Below are positions 14,873-22,322 of a stretch of 52,716 nucleotides of DNA, piece after piece. This DNA comes from Acidobacteriota bacterium. GTDB taxonomy: Bacteria; Acidobacteriota; Vicinamibacteria; Vicinamibacterales; UBA8438. Made by a program: the position numbers and the translations under genes. Location: the NCBI GenBank assembly GCA_015659035.1, contig DQNS01000060.1, forward strand, positions 1 through 52,716, written 5' to 3'. Positions within the stretch are counted from its first letter, which is position 1; each line of letters opens with the position of its first letter. A model generated the notes under the pieces. The model saw only the letters and a list, made by a program, of their open reading frames with translations, made no database searches and was not told the origin of the DNA.

Positions 14873-15613
14873 ATGGATCTTTCGGGGCGCGCCGCCCTCA
14901 TCACCGGCGGCAAGCGGATCGGCGGGGCGGTGGCGTCCGCGTTCGCGGCAGGCGGCGCCGATGTCGCGCTGGCCTATCACCGGTCGCGGGCGGACGCCGA
15001 GCAGGCGGCCGCCGCCGTCGAGGCGGCGGGGCGGCGGGCCGTTGTCAGTCAGGCGGATCTGTCCCGGCCGGATGACTGCACGCGGCTGGTGAACGGTGCG
15101 GCCGAGACGCTGGGACGTCTCGACATCCTCGTCAACATGGCGTCGGTCTATGCCCGCACCGCCTACGACGAGTTGACCGAGGAGGATTGGGACCGCGGCC
15201 TCGCGGTCGATCTGAAGGCGTCTTTTCTCTGCGCCAGGGCGGCCGTGCCGCACATGCGTGCGCAGGGGGGTGGGCGCATCGTGAACTTCGCCGACTGGGT
15301 CGCCGCGAGCGGCCGTCCACGCTATTCCGGGTTCCTGCCTTACTACGTCGCCAAGCGCGGAGTTATCGCGCTGACCGAGGCGCTGGCGCTCGAGCTGGCG
15401 GGCGATCAGATTCTCGTCAATGCCGTCGCGCCCGGGCCCATTCGTCCGCCGGAGGGTCTCGACGAGACCGCGGTCGCCGAGGTGGAGCGAGCCACCCCGC
15501 TCGGCCGGTGGGGCGGCGACCAGGAGATCGTCAAGGCGGTGCTGGCGCTGGTCGAGACCGACTTCATGACCGGCGAGACGATCCGGGTCGACGGCGGCCG
15601 CCACCTCCGCTGA
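14873..15613 (+). CDS. Short-chain dehydrogenase, pteridine-reductase-like
   Basis: SDR-family oxidoreductase of 246 residues. The N-terminal cofactor motif is TGGKRIGGAVA; the TGxxxRIG form with Arg is characteristic of pteridine reductases (FolM/PTR1) and signals NADPH use. Further blocks: LVNMASVY (usually NxAS), VNFADW near the usual catalytic Ser region, and the active-site pair in YYVAKRG (YxxxK), with a C-terminal TGETIRVDGG. A plausible reaction is reduction of dihydrofolate or dihydropterin; an MTHFR-like gene 1.2 kb away would fit folate metabolism, though they are convergent. GGGGGA directly before the ATG supports the start. Its stop is 6 nt from the stop of the convergent aminotransferase gene. 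Confidence 0.82.
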   Translation: MDLSGRAALITGGKRIGGAVASAFAAGGADVALAYHRSRADAEQAAAAVEAAGRRAVVSQADLSRPDDCTRLVNGAAETLGRLDILVNMASVYARTAYDELTEEDWDRGLAVDLKASFLCARAAVPHMRAQGGGRIVNFADWVAASGRPRYSGFLPYYVAKRGVIALTEALALELAGDQILVNAVAPGPIRPPEGLDETAVAEVERATPLGRWGGDQEIVKAVLALVETDFMTGETIRVDGGRHLR

Positions 15614-15619
15614 CTCGGC

Positions 15620-16801
15620 CTACAGGAGAACCTCCCGCATCGACGCCAGAGCGCCGTCGAGCTCGCTGGGTTCCCGTGCGAAACAGCACCGGATGTAGCC
15701 TTCGCCAAGGGCGCCGAAGTCGACGCCCGGGATAGACCCCACGCGTGCCTGCCTGATCAGGTGCTCCGCCATCGCCCACGACTGCGACCGACCGGGCACA
15801 AGTCCACCCGGTGGTTCCCAGGCGGGGTCGATCCGCAGAAAGGCGAAGAACGCGCCTGCGGGCGGCGAGCCGGTCAACGTATCTCCGAGGGTGGCCAGAC
15901 CGGCGTAGAACCGGTCTCGGCGCGCTTCGAGCGCTGCTCGATTCGCGGCAATCCAGTGCTGGTCGGCCTCGAGCGCCCCCAGACCGCCGTGCTGGATCAC
16001 GGACGAGACGTTGCTGACCGTGAGCGAGATCAACTTCAACACCCGCGCGCGCAGCTCCGGGTTCTTGACCACGACGTAGCCCAAGCGCAATCCGGTCATC
16101 ACGTGCGACTTGCTGAATGTGAAGACCGACACCGTCCGTTTGTGCATCTCCGGCAACGCCGCCAGGCTGACGTGCCGAGCGCCGTCGTAGACGATGTCCT
16201 CGTAGGGCTCGTCCGAGATGACCATCAGGTCCCGCTCGCGGGCGACCGCCGCAATCGCCTCCAGATCGGCTCGTCCGAGGACGCCGCCGGTCGGGTTGTG
16301 GGGCGTGTTCACCAGAATCGCCCGCGTCCGCGGTGTGACACTCGACCGCAGTTCTTCCGGGTCGTATCGCCAGTCGAGCCCGGGCCGCAAGGGACACGGG
16401 ACCGGTGTAGCCCCGACGGCGAGAATGTGGCCGAGTGTCGGTCCCCAGGCCGGGTCCGGCACGATGACCTCGTCACCGGGGTCGAGCGCCGCTCGGCAGA
16501 CCAGATACAGGCCATGCATGCCACCGGCGGTCACGAGTATCTCGTCCGGTTCGCTGACGGGGATGGCGTTGCGCACCCTGAGCTTCTCGGCCAGCAGCTC
16601 ACGTAACCTGGGCAACCCGCCTGTCTGCACGTACTTCGTCTCGCCGGCATCCAGGGCCCGTTTCATCGCCTCGCGGATCGGTGCCGGCGTGTCGAAACTG
16701 ATGTCCCCGTGGTCGAGGCGGAACGGCTGCGACACGCCATACATCAGGTCGCGGATCCGGAAAATGCCGGAGAGCGGGACGGCGTCTAGGGAATTCCCCA
16801 T
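15620..16801 (-). CDS. PLP-dependent aminotransferase, class I/II
   Basis: Fold-type I aminotransferase of 393 residues, of the aspartate-aminotransferase-like group. N-terminal VPLSGIFRIRDLMYGV and LDHGDISFDTP; NTPHNPTGGVL (conserved Asn-Pro); VISDEPYEDIVYDG with the Asp that contacts the pyridine nitrogen; the PLP Lys in FTFSKSHVMTGLRLGY; and a C-terminal Arg in IRCCFA, the usual carboxylate-binding Arg. The donor/acceptor pair is unknown. It lacks the strongest HisC signatures, so I do not assign it to the his pathway. The ATG at 16801 gives the full family N-terminus, though no good ribosome site is visible because repeat DNA lies immediately upstream. Confidence 0.87.
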   Translation of the reverse strand: MGNSLDAVPLSGIFRIRDLMYGVSQPFRLDHGDISFDTPAPIREAMKRALDAGETKYVQTGGLPRLRELLAEKLRVRNAIPVSEPDEILVTAGGMHGLYLVCRAALDPGDEVIVPDPAWGPTLGHILAVGATPVPCPLRPGLDWRYDPEELRSSVTPRTRAILVNTPHNPTGGVLGRADLEAIAAVARERDLMVISDEPYEDIVYDGARHVSLAALPEMHKRTVSVFTFSKSHVMTGLRLGYVVVKNPELRARVLKLISLTVSNVSSVIQHGGLGALEADQHWIAANRAALEARRDRFYAGLATLGDTLTGSPPAGAFFAFLRIDPAWEPPGGLVPGRSQSWAMAEHLIRQARVGSIPGVDFGALGEGYIRCCFAREPSELDGALASMREVLL

Positions 16802-16807
16802 GTGCTC

Positions 16808-16842
16808 GCAGAAGTCAGAAGTCAGGAGAAGACATTGCTCCG
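16808..16842. repeat. CAGGAG-family repeat (MTHFR-aminotransferase gap)
   Basis: GCAGAAGTCAGAAGTCAGGA followed by GAAGACATTGCTCC; fills the 41-nt gap between two minus-strand genes. Confidence 0.5.
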
Positions 16843-17694
16843 CTAGACCCTGGTGGCCACCCGTTTCATGATGGCCGACAGGGTCTGCGCGGCGCGGCCG
16901 ACCGGGAGGTTGCTGACGTAGAAGTGCCGGGCGCCCAGGTCGAGCAGGGCGCGGATGGTGCAGGCGCAGACCTCCTCGGCGGTCGCGCCCGCCTCGAACT
17001 CGCGGGTCAGCGCTTCGACGGGGACGCCGAGAAACCGGCGGAGCGTGGCGAGCGTGCGCGGGTTGGCGCTCCGGTAGTAGAACACGCCGAACAGCCCGGG
17101 CAACAGCAGCCCGCGCCGGCGTCCCTCGTTCAGGAAGCGGGCGACCGGCGCCGGATCGTGGTGCGACACGATCTGCGTCAGGTAAAAATCGGCGGTGGCG
17201 TTCGGGGCCAGGAGATACCCGACCTGGGCCGCCGGGTCCCGCGCCGGGTTGGCCCAGCCGCCCAGCAACAGAGCAGGCTGTCGCGTCCGAATCAGGGCGC
17301 GCAGCTCCCGGCTGTGCTCGACACACCGCGGCGCGCCGACGTGGCGGTCGCCGCCCAGCACCACCAGCGCCGCGAAGCCCAGCTCGCGCGCCCGATCCGC
17401 GTACCCCAGACAGTGGGCCAGCGTGTGCTTGGCGGTCAAGAACGGCACCACCCGGTCTCGCGGCGTCTGTGTGCCCAGGTTGGCGCTCAGATGGCGCAGG
17501 CTGTCCTCCTCCTGTTGACCGACGGCGCTGTCTGTCAGGAAGACGAAGGTCTCGTCGCGGGTCAGCCGCCGGACCGTGTGGTAGGTGTCGATCCAGGCGT
17601 CCATCCCGGCCGCGGCATCGAGCTCGGTACGTGGCGGGCGCAGCTCCGCCGCGATGACCGACCCGTCGCGTTGGAACGCCTCACGGAGCAGCAT
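16843..17694 (-). CDS. Methylenetetrahydrofolate reductase-like protein
   Basis: 283-residue TIM-barrel protein of the MetF/methylenetetrahydrofolate reductase superfamily. Recognisable parts: AAELRPPRTELDAAAG, equivalent to the catalytic-Glu block FEFFPPRT of MetF; HTLAHCLGYADRARELGF; LVVLGGDRHVG, equivalent to LRGD with the folate-contacting Asp; DFYLTQIVSHHDPAPVARFL, equivalent to the FITQ-F block; and LPGLFGVFYYRS. It is divergent from E. coli MetF, so reaction and cofactor are uncertain; such proteins also occur as corrinoid or one-carbon enzymes. I chose ATG 17694. The longer open frame upstream runs antisense through the peptidase gene and is not coding. Probably cotranscribed with the aminotransferase. 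Confidence 0.72.
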   Translation of the reverse strand: MLLREAFQRDGSVIAAELRPPRTELDAAAGMDAWIDTYHTVRRLTRDETFVFLTDSAVGQQEEDSLRHLSANLGTQTPRDRVVPFLTAKHTLAHCLGYADRARELGFAALVVLGGDRHVGAPRCVEHSRELRALIRTRQPALLLGGWANPARDPAAQVGYLLAPNATADFYLTQIVSHHDPAPVARFLNEGRRRGLLLPGLFGVFYYRSANPRTLATLRRFLGVPVEALTREFEAGATAEEVCACTIRALLDLGARHFYVSNLPVGRAAQTLSAIMKRVATRV

Positions 17695-17703
17695 GGCTGA
17701 TGC

Positions 17704-17768
17704 CGCCACCTTCAGGTGGCGGTCATTCACGCCGGCACGGTTGAAGCCCCCGTCTTCAGATGGGGGAG
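17704..17768 (+). mobile_element. IS200/IS605-like end relic: two adjacent hairpins
   Basis: Two near-perfect palindromes, CCGCCACC-TTCA-GGTGGCGG (17704-17723) and GCCCCCGTCTTCAGATGGGGG (about 17747-17767), are separated by CACGCCGGCACGGTTGAA. A GTTGAAGCCCCC-TTCAG-GGGGG hairpin is typical of the right end of IS605-group elements, downstream of tnpB. No tnpA or tnpB reading frame is present, so this is at most a fossil end or a domesticated hairpin in the MTHFR leader. Confidence 0.45.
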
Positions 17769-17849
17769 CTGGTCGGCTGGTCCGCCGCGTCTCCTGAAGG
17801 CTTGGCGCGAGGGCTTCCAACCCTCCCGGACGATGACAGCGACCAGACG

Positions 17850-20132
17850 CTACCGCGGCGCGGATGTCCGGGTCGGTGTCGCGCCGGCCGGCTGCAGGTG
17901 CTCGAGGATGAAGTCCAGCATCGTATGTCGCAGATGTGTATTCAGCTCCGGGTCCCTGATGCCGTGCCGCGAACGCGGGTAGAGCATCAGCTCGAACGGC
18001 TTGCCCGCCTTCTGCAGCGCGTAGACGAACTGCAGCGTGCTCTGCAGGTGGACGTTGTCGTCCATCGTGCCGTGCAGCAGCAGCAGCGCTCCGTGCAGAT
18101 CGGCGGCGTTGAACCGCGGCGAGCTCTGGCGATAGCCCTCCGGGTTGTTCTGCGGTGTCCGCATGAAGCGCTCGGTGTAAATGGTGTCGTAGTCGCGCCA
18201 GTCGCTGACCGTCCCGCCGGAGATCCCCATCACGAAGCTGTCGCTGTGCGTCAGTGCGTAGCTCGTCATGAAGCCGCCGTAGCTCCAGCCCTCGATGCCG
18301 ATACGCGCGCCGTCGACGTAGGGTTGCTGTCTGAGCCACGCGATCCCGTCCTCGATGTCCCGGAGCTCCGACTCACCGAAGTGCTGATAGACCGGCCAGG
18401 CAGACACCGCGCCTTTGCCACTGGCCGTCCGGTTGTCCATGACCCACACGATGACCCCGTGCTGCGCGAGCAGCTGGTAGAACAGGGCGGCGCTGCCGCC
18501 CCAGGCGTTCCGGACCTGTTGCGCGTGCGGGCCGCCGTAGGTGTGCTGGAACACCGGGTACCGCCGCGACGGGTCGAAGTCGGGCGGCGTGATCATCATC
18601 GCCTCCATAACGAAGCCGTCGCGCGCCGTCACTTGGAGAAACTCGGGGGTCGACAGTCGGTAGTCGGCCAGCGCGGTGACCCGGTTCTCGGTCACGACCC
18701 GGGTCTCGGTGCCGTCGGCGGCGTGCACCCGCACCTGGGGCGGGGTCTCGATGTCGCTCCAGGTGTCGAGATACCGCGCGAAATCTGGGCTGAAGCGGGC
18801 GCGGTGCGTGCCGTCCACCTCCGACAGCCGGGTCAGCTGGCTGCCGTCCAGCTTGACGCGATACACGTCGCTGCCGATCGGGCTGCGCTCGGTGCCGGAG
18901 AAGTACACCCAGCCGGTGTCCTCGTCCAGACCGTGCAGGGTCCGCAATTCCCACTCGCCGTCGGTGACCTGCGCGATCAGGGTGCCGTCGGCCTCGTAGT
19001 GATACAGGTGCTTCCAGCCGGACCGCTCGCTGAGCCAGAGAAACGTGCCGTCCTCGAGCCAGGTCGGGTCGCCGTGCACGTCGACCCAGGCGGGGGTCGT
19101 CTCCTGGAACAGCCGGGTCGTCGCGCCGGTGCCGGCGTCGGCGGAGTTCAGGTCGAGCCAGGTCTGCTCGCGGTTCTGCACCTGGAAGACCACGTCCTCG
19201 CCGTCCGGCGACCAGTCGACCGAGACCACCAGCATGTCGGTCGGCGTGTAGTGGTCCAGGTCGACCCAGACGGTCTCGCCGCCGATGGCCGGAATGACCC
19301 CGAGCCGGACGAGCGGGTTCAGGTCGCCCGCCTTCGGGTAGTCGGTGGTCTCGACCTCGAGCCGATACGGGAGATGGTCGATGACCGTGAACGCCTTCAC
19401 CGGGCTCTCGTCGGTCTGGAGATAGGCGAGCCGCGACGAGTCGGGGCTCCACCAGAAGCCCTTGAAGTTCCCTCGCCCGTAGATCTCTTCCTGATAGACC
19501 CAGTCGAGCTCGCCGTTCAGCAGATCGGCGTCGCCGTCCCAAGTGAGCGCCCACTCGCGACGCTGATCCACCGTCACCACGACCAGGTTGTGGTCGCGGA
19601 CGAACGCGACGAGGGTGCCGTCCGGGCTGAACGACGGCATCGACTCTTCGGCCGGGTCGCGCGTCAGCCGCCGCACCCGGGCGGCGCCGAACGAATCGCG
19701 TTCGTGCACGCTGAAGTAGTAGAGATCATTCGAGATATTCATGACCACGGCGGTGTGGTCCCGGTCCCAAACGAACTGCCCGGCGCGGACCGCCCGGCGG
19801 GCGGCCGAGTCGCTCATTCCGGGGAGGCCGGCGAGCGCCGTCTCCAGTTCCTCGACGTCGAGCAGCGGCTCGGCGGTGCCGGTGTCGGCGTCGACCGAGA
19901 GCAGCCGGGTTGCCCTGCTCGCCGGGTCGCGCTCGCGTTGGAGATAGCGCGTGTCGCTGAGCCAGGTGAGCCCGGACGGTGTCCGGCCGCTGAAATCCAC
20001 CCGTTGCTCCGGGTGGTAGATCTCGTCGATGGTCAGCGCCCGCTGCTGCGCCAGACCGGACCCGGACACGAGCAGCACCACACACGCAGTGAGCGCCGCG
20101 CGCGTGACGGCAACGGGGCGAACATGGCTCAT
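17850..20132 (-). CDS. Dipeptidyl peptidase IV (S9B), exported
   Basis: Serine exopeptidase of 760 residues releasing N-terminal dipeptides, usually X-Pro or X-Ala. A signal peptide (ALTACVVLLVSGSGLAQQ) is followed by the beta-propeller domain (about 30-480) and the alpha/beta-hydrolase domain. The DPP4 double-Glu motif that anchors the substrate N-terminus is in DWVYQEEIYGRG. By my count the triad is Ser617 (GWSYGGF), Asp691 or 692 (HGTMDDNVH) and His723 (SRHGI). CCGAGGGAGACG precedes the ATG. It is divergent from a secreted DPP III-like gene 83 nt away, so the two probably share a control region and work together in periplasmic peptide use. Confidence 0.93.
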   Translation of the reverse strand: MSHVRPVAVTRAALTACVVLLVSGSGLAQQRALTIDEIYHPEQRVDFSGRTPSGLTWLSDTRYLQRERDPASRATRLLSVDADTGTAEPLLDVEELETALAGLPGMSDSAARRAVRAGQFVWDRDHTAVVMNISNDLYYFSVHERDSFGAARVRRLTRDPAEESMPSFSPDGTLVAFVRDHNLVVVTVDQRREWALTWDGDADLLNGELDWVYQEEIYGRGNFKGFWWSPDSSRLAYLQTDESPVKAFTVIDHLPYRLEVETTDYPKAGDLNPLVRLGVIPAIGGETVWVDLDHYTPTDMLVVSVDWSPDGEDVVFQVQNREQTWLDLNSADAGTGATTRLFQETTPAWVDVHGDPTWLEDGTFLWLSERSGWKHLYHYEADGTLIAQVTDGEWELRTLHGLDEDTGWVYFSGTERSPIGSDVYRVKLDGSQLTRLSEVDGTHRARFSPDFARYLDTWSDIETPPQVRVHAADGTETRVVTENRVTALADYRLSTPEFLQVTARDGFVMEAMMITPPDFDPSRRYPVFQHTYGGPHAQQVRNAWGGSAALFYQLLAQHGVIVWVMDNRTASGKGAVSAWPVYQHFGESELRDIEDGIAWLRQQPYVDGARIGIEGWSYGGFMTSYALTHSDSFVMGISGGTVSDWRDYDTIYTERFMRTPQNNPEGYRQSSPRFNAADLHGALLLLHGTMDDNVHLQSTLQFVYALQKAGKPFELMLYPRSRHGIRDPELNTHLRHTMLDFILEHLQPAGATPTRTSAPR

Positions 20133-20215
20133 GGCGCGTCTCCCTCGGCCGGGCTGGCGCCGGCCTCACAGGTTAAGATAGGACCTAGCTTAGCAAATGT
20201 CCGCGGGGAGGATTG
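20133..20215. promoter_or_regulatory. Divergent promoter region of the two dipeptidyl peptidases
   Basis: 83 bp with an AT-richer core (GGTTAAGATAGGACCTAGCT then TAGCAAATG) in GC-rich surroundings. Read on the minus strand it offers TATCTT as a possible -10. I cannot define complete promoters on either strand. Confidence 0.4.
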
Positions 20216-22228
20216 ATGCGCTATCAAGGAGTCGGGATGTTGGCTGTGGTGTTCGGTGTGGCGGCGTCGGGTGGGGTCCCGGTGGTGGCGGCGGCGCAGG
20301 ACACGACGGAGCGGCCCTATCTGCTGGAGCAGATCGGCGATGCCGCCATCGTCCAGCTCTACGCCGATGGGTTCGAGTCGCTGACCCTGCGCGAAAAGAC
20401 CCTGGTCTGGCACCTCTATCAGGCAGCGCTGGCCGGCCGCGACATCTACTACGACCAGCGGTATGAGTACAACCTCGAGATGCGCGAGGTGCTCGAGGAG
20501 ATCATCACCCACCCGGCTGGCATCGACCCCGAGACGCTGGGTGCCATCCACTCGTACACGAAGCTGTTCTGGATCAACACCGGTCCGTTCAACAACCTGA
20601 CCGCGCGCAAGTTCGTCGTCGAGACGACACCGGCGGGGTTCGGCGCCGCGGTCGCGGCGGCAGCCCGGTCGGGCGCGACGTTCCCGACGCATGACGGCGA
20701 AACCCTGACCCGGATGGTGGAGCGCATGACGCCGCTCTTCTTCGACCCCGACGTCGATGCGATCGTCACGAACAAGACACCGGGCCCCGGCGAGGGCATG
20801 CTTCTGTCGAGCGCCAACAACCTCTATAAGGGGGTCTCGATGGCGGACCTCGAGGGGTTTGAGGAGCGCTACCCCCTGACGTCACGACTGGTGAAGGTGG
20901 ACGGCGAGCTGGTCGAGGAGGTCTACAAGGTCGGGGGCAAGTACAGCGACGAGATCTCCGAGATCATCAGGCATCTGGACGCGGCGATCCCGTATGCCAG
21001 CGAGCCGATGGCGCGGGCGCTCGGCGCCAACATCGCCTACTACCGCACCGGGAGCCCGGTTGACCAGCGCGTCTATGACATCGCGTGGGTCGAGGACCGG
21101 AGCTCGACCGTCGACACGATCAACGGATTCACCGAGGTGTACATGGACGCGCGCGGCGCCAAGGGCGCGTGGGAGGCGCTGGTCTTCTACGTGAACCCGG
21201 AGAAGACGGGCGCGATCAAGACGCTGGCCGCGAACGCCCAGTGGTTCGAGGACCGGATGCCCTGGGACCCGAAGTATCGCAAGGAGGGTGTGACCGGCAT
21301 CACGGCGAACGCCATCGACGTCGTCTTCGAGACCGGCGACTCGGGTCCGATGACGCCGATCGGCATCAACCTGCCGAACGACCAGACGGTGCGGGAGCGG
21401 TACGGCAGCAAGTCGGTCTCGCTGTCGAACGTGAACGAGGCGTATGACCGGTCGCGGCCAGGCAACTACCGGCAGGAGTTCACCTGGACCGCGGAGGAGG
21501 CGGAGCGGTCGCGTCAGTGGGGCAGCCTGGCCGGCGAGATGACGACCAACATGCACGAGGTGATCGGTCACGCCTCGGGCAAGCTGGCGGAGCGTCTGGG
21601 CGGCTCGGCCCAGCCCGACCTGAAGGAGCAGTACTCGGCGCTGGAGGAGGGGCGGGCGGATTTGATCGGGCTCTACTTCCTGGCCGACCCGAAGCTGGTC
21701 GAGCTGGGGGTGCTGCCGGCCGACGCCCAGGAGGACATCGTCCGCGCGGAATACGAGGGCTATACCCGCAACGCGTTGCTCCAGCTGCGTCGCATCCGCG
21801 AGGGGACCCAGATCGAACAAGACCACATGCGCAACCGCCAGATGGTCGTCCACTGGCTGATGGCGAACACCGATGCCATCGAGACGCGGACGCGCGATGG
21901 CAAAACGTTCTATGTGATGGTGGACTGGCGGGTGTTCCGCGAGGGGGTCGCGACGCTGCTCGGTGAGGTGCAGCGGATCAAGGCGGAGGGCGACTACGAC
22001 GCGGCCAGGACGCTGTTCGAGACCTACGGCATCCACTTCGACCCGGCACTGCGTGACGAGGTGGTCGAACGGGTCGACGCGATCGGCCTGCCGTCCTACA
22101 GCGGTTTCGTCCAGCCGCGACTCGAACCGGTGCTGGACGCGAACGGCGCGATCACCGACGTGACGATCTCCTATCCGCAGGACCTCACGGTTCAGATGCT
22201 GGAGTATTCCGGCAAGCGGATGCCGTAG
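20216..22228 (+). CDS. Dipeptidyl peptidase III-like metallopeptidase (M49), exported
   Basis: Zinc exopeptidase of about 670 residues of the M49 family, which removes dipeptides from peptide N-termini. An N-terminal signal peptide (MLAVVFGVAASGGVPVVAAA) indicates export, unlike the cytosolic eukaryotic enzymes. The zinc site HEVIGH (HExxGH) is near residues 447-452 and the second motif EEGRAD (ExxRAD) near 477-482. The strong GGGGAGGA supports the ATG at 20216; a TTG one codon earlier is also possible. Divergent from the DPP IV gene. Together they cover Pro-containing and general dipeptide release. Followed by a 94-nt gap and the convergent RND gene. Confidence 0.9.
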   Translation: MRYQGVGMLAVVFGVAASGGVPVVAAAQDTTERPYLLEQIGDAAIVQLYADGFESLTLREKTLVWHLYQAALAGRDIYYDQRYEYNLEMREVLEEIITHPAGIDPETLGAIHSYTKLFWINTGPFNNLTARKFVVETTPAGFGAAVAAAARSGATFPTHDGETLTRMVERMTPLFFDPDVDAIVTNKTPGPGEGMLLSSANNLYKGVSMADLEGFEERYPLTSRLVKVDGELVEEVYKVGGKYSDEISEIIRHLDAAIPYASEPMARALGANIAYYRTGSPVDQRVYDIAWVEDRSSTVDTINGFTEVYMDARGAKGAWEALVFYVNPEKTGAIKTLAANAQWFEDRMPWDPKYRKEGVTGITANAIDVVFETGDSGPMTPIGINLPNDQTVRERYGSKSVSLSNVNEAYDRSRPGNYRQEFTWTAEEAERSRQWGSLAGEMTTNMHEVIGHASGKLAERLGGSAQPDLKEQYSALEEGRADLIGLYFLADPKLVELGVLPADAQEDIVRAEYEGYTRNALLQLRRIREGTQIEQDHMRNRQMVVHWLMANTDAIETRTRDGKTFYVMVDWRVFREGVATLLGEVQRIKAEGDYDAARTLFETYGIHFDPALRDEVVERVDAIGLPSYSGFVQPRLEPVLDANGAITDVTISYPQDLTVQMLEYSGKRMP

Positions 22229-22322
22229 TTGGCTATTGCCACGCGCGCAGCGTGTGCCGTAAGGGGCGCCGATGGCACTGCCCTGTCTCCGAGGTAGGCG
22301 GCCTGGGTCCGGGCGGCTCCCC

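Noticed and set aside
15620-16801. Aminotransferase as the missing HisC
   Set aside because: Sequence looks like the aspartate-aminotransferase-like group and the gene is far from the his cluster; no HisC-specific pattern was seen.
17760-20216. 818-codon plus-strand open frame across the DPP IV gene
   Set aside because: Antisense shadow of a well-supported peptidase; residue composition is not protein-like.
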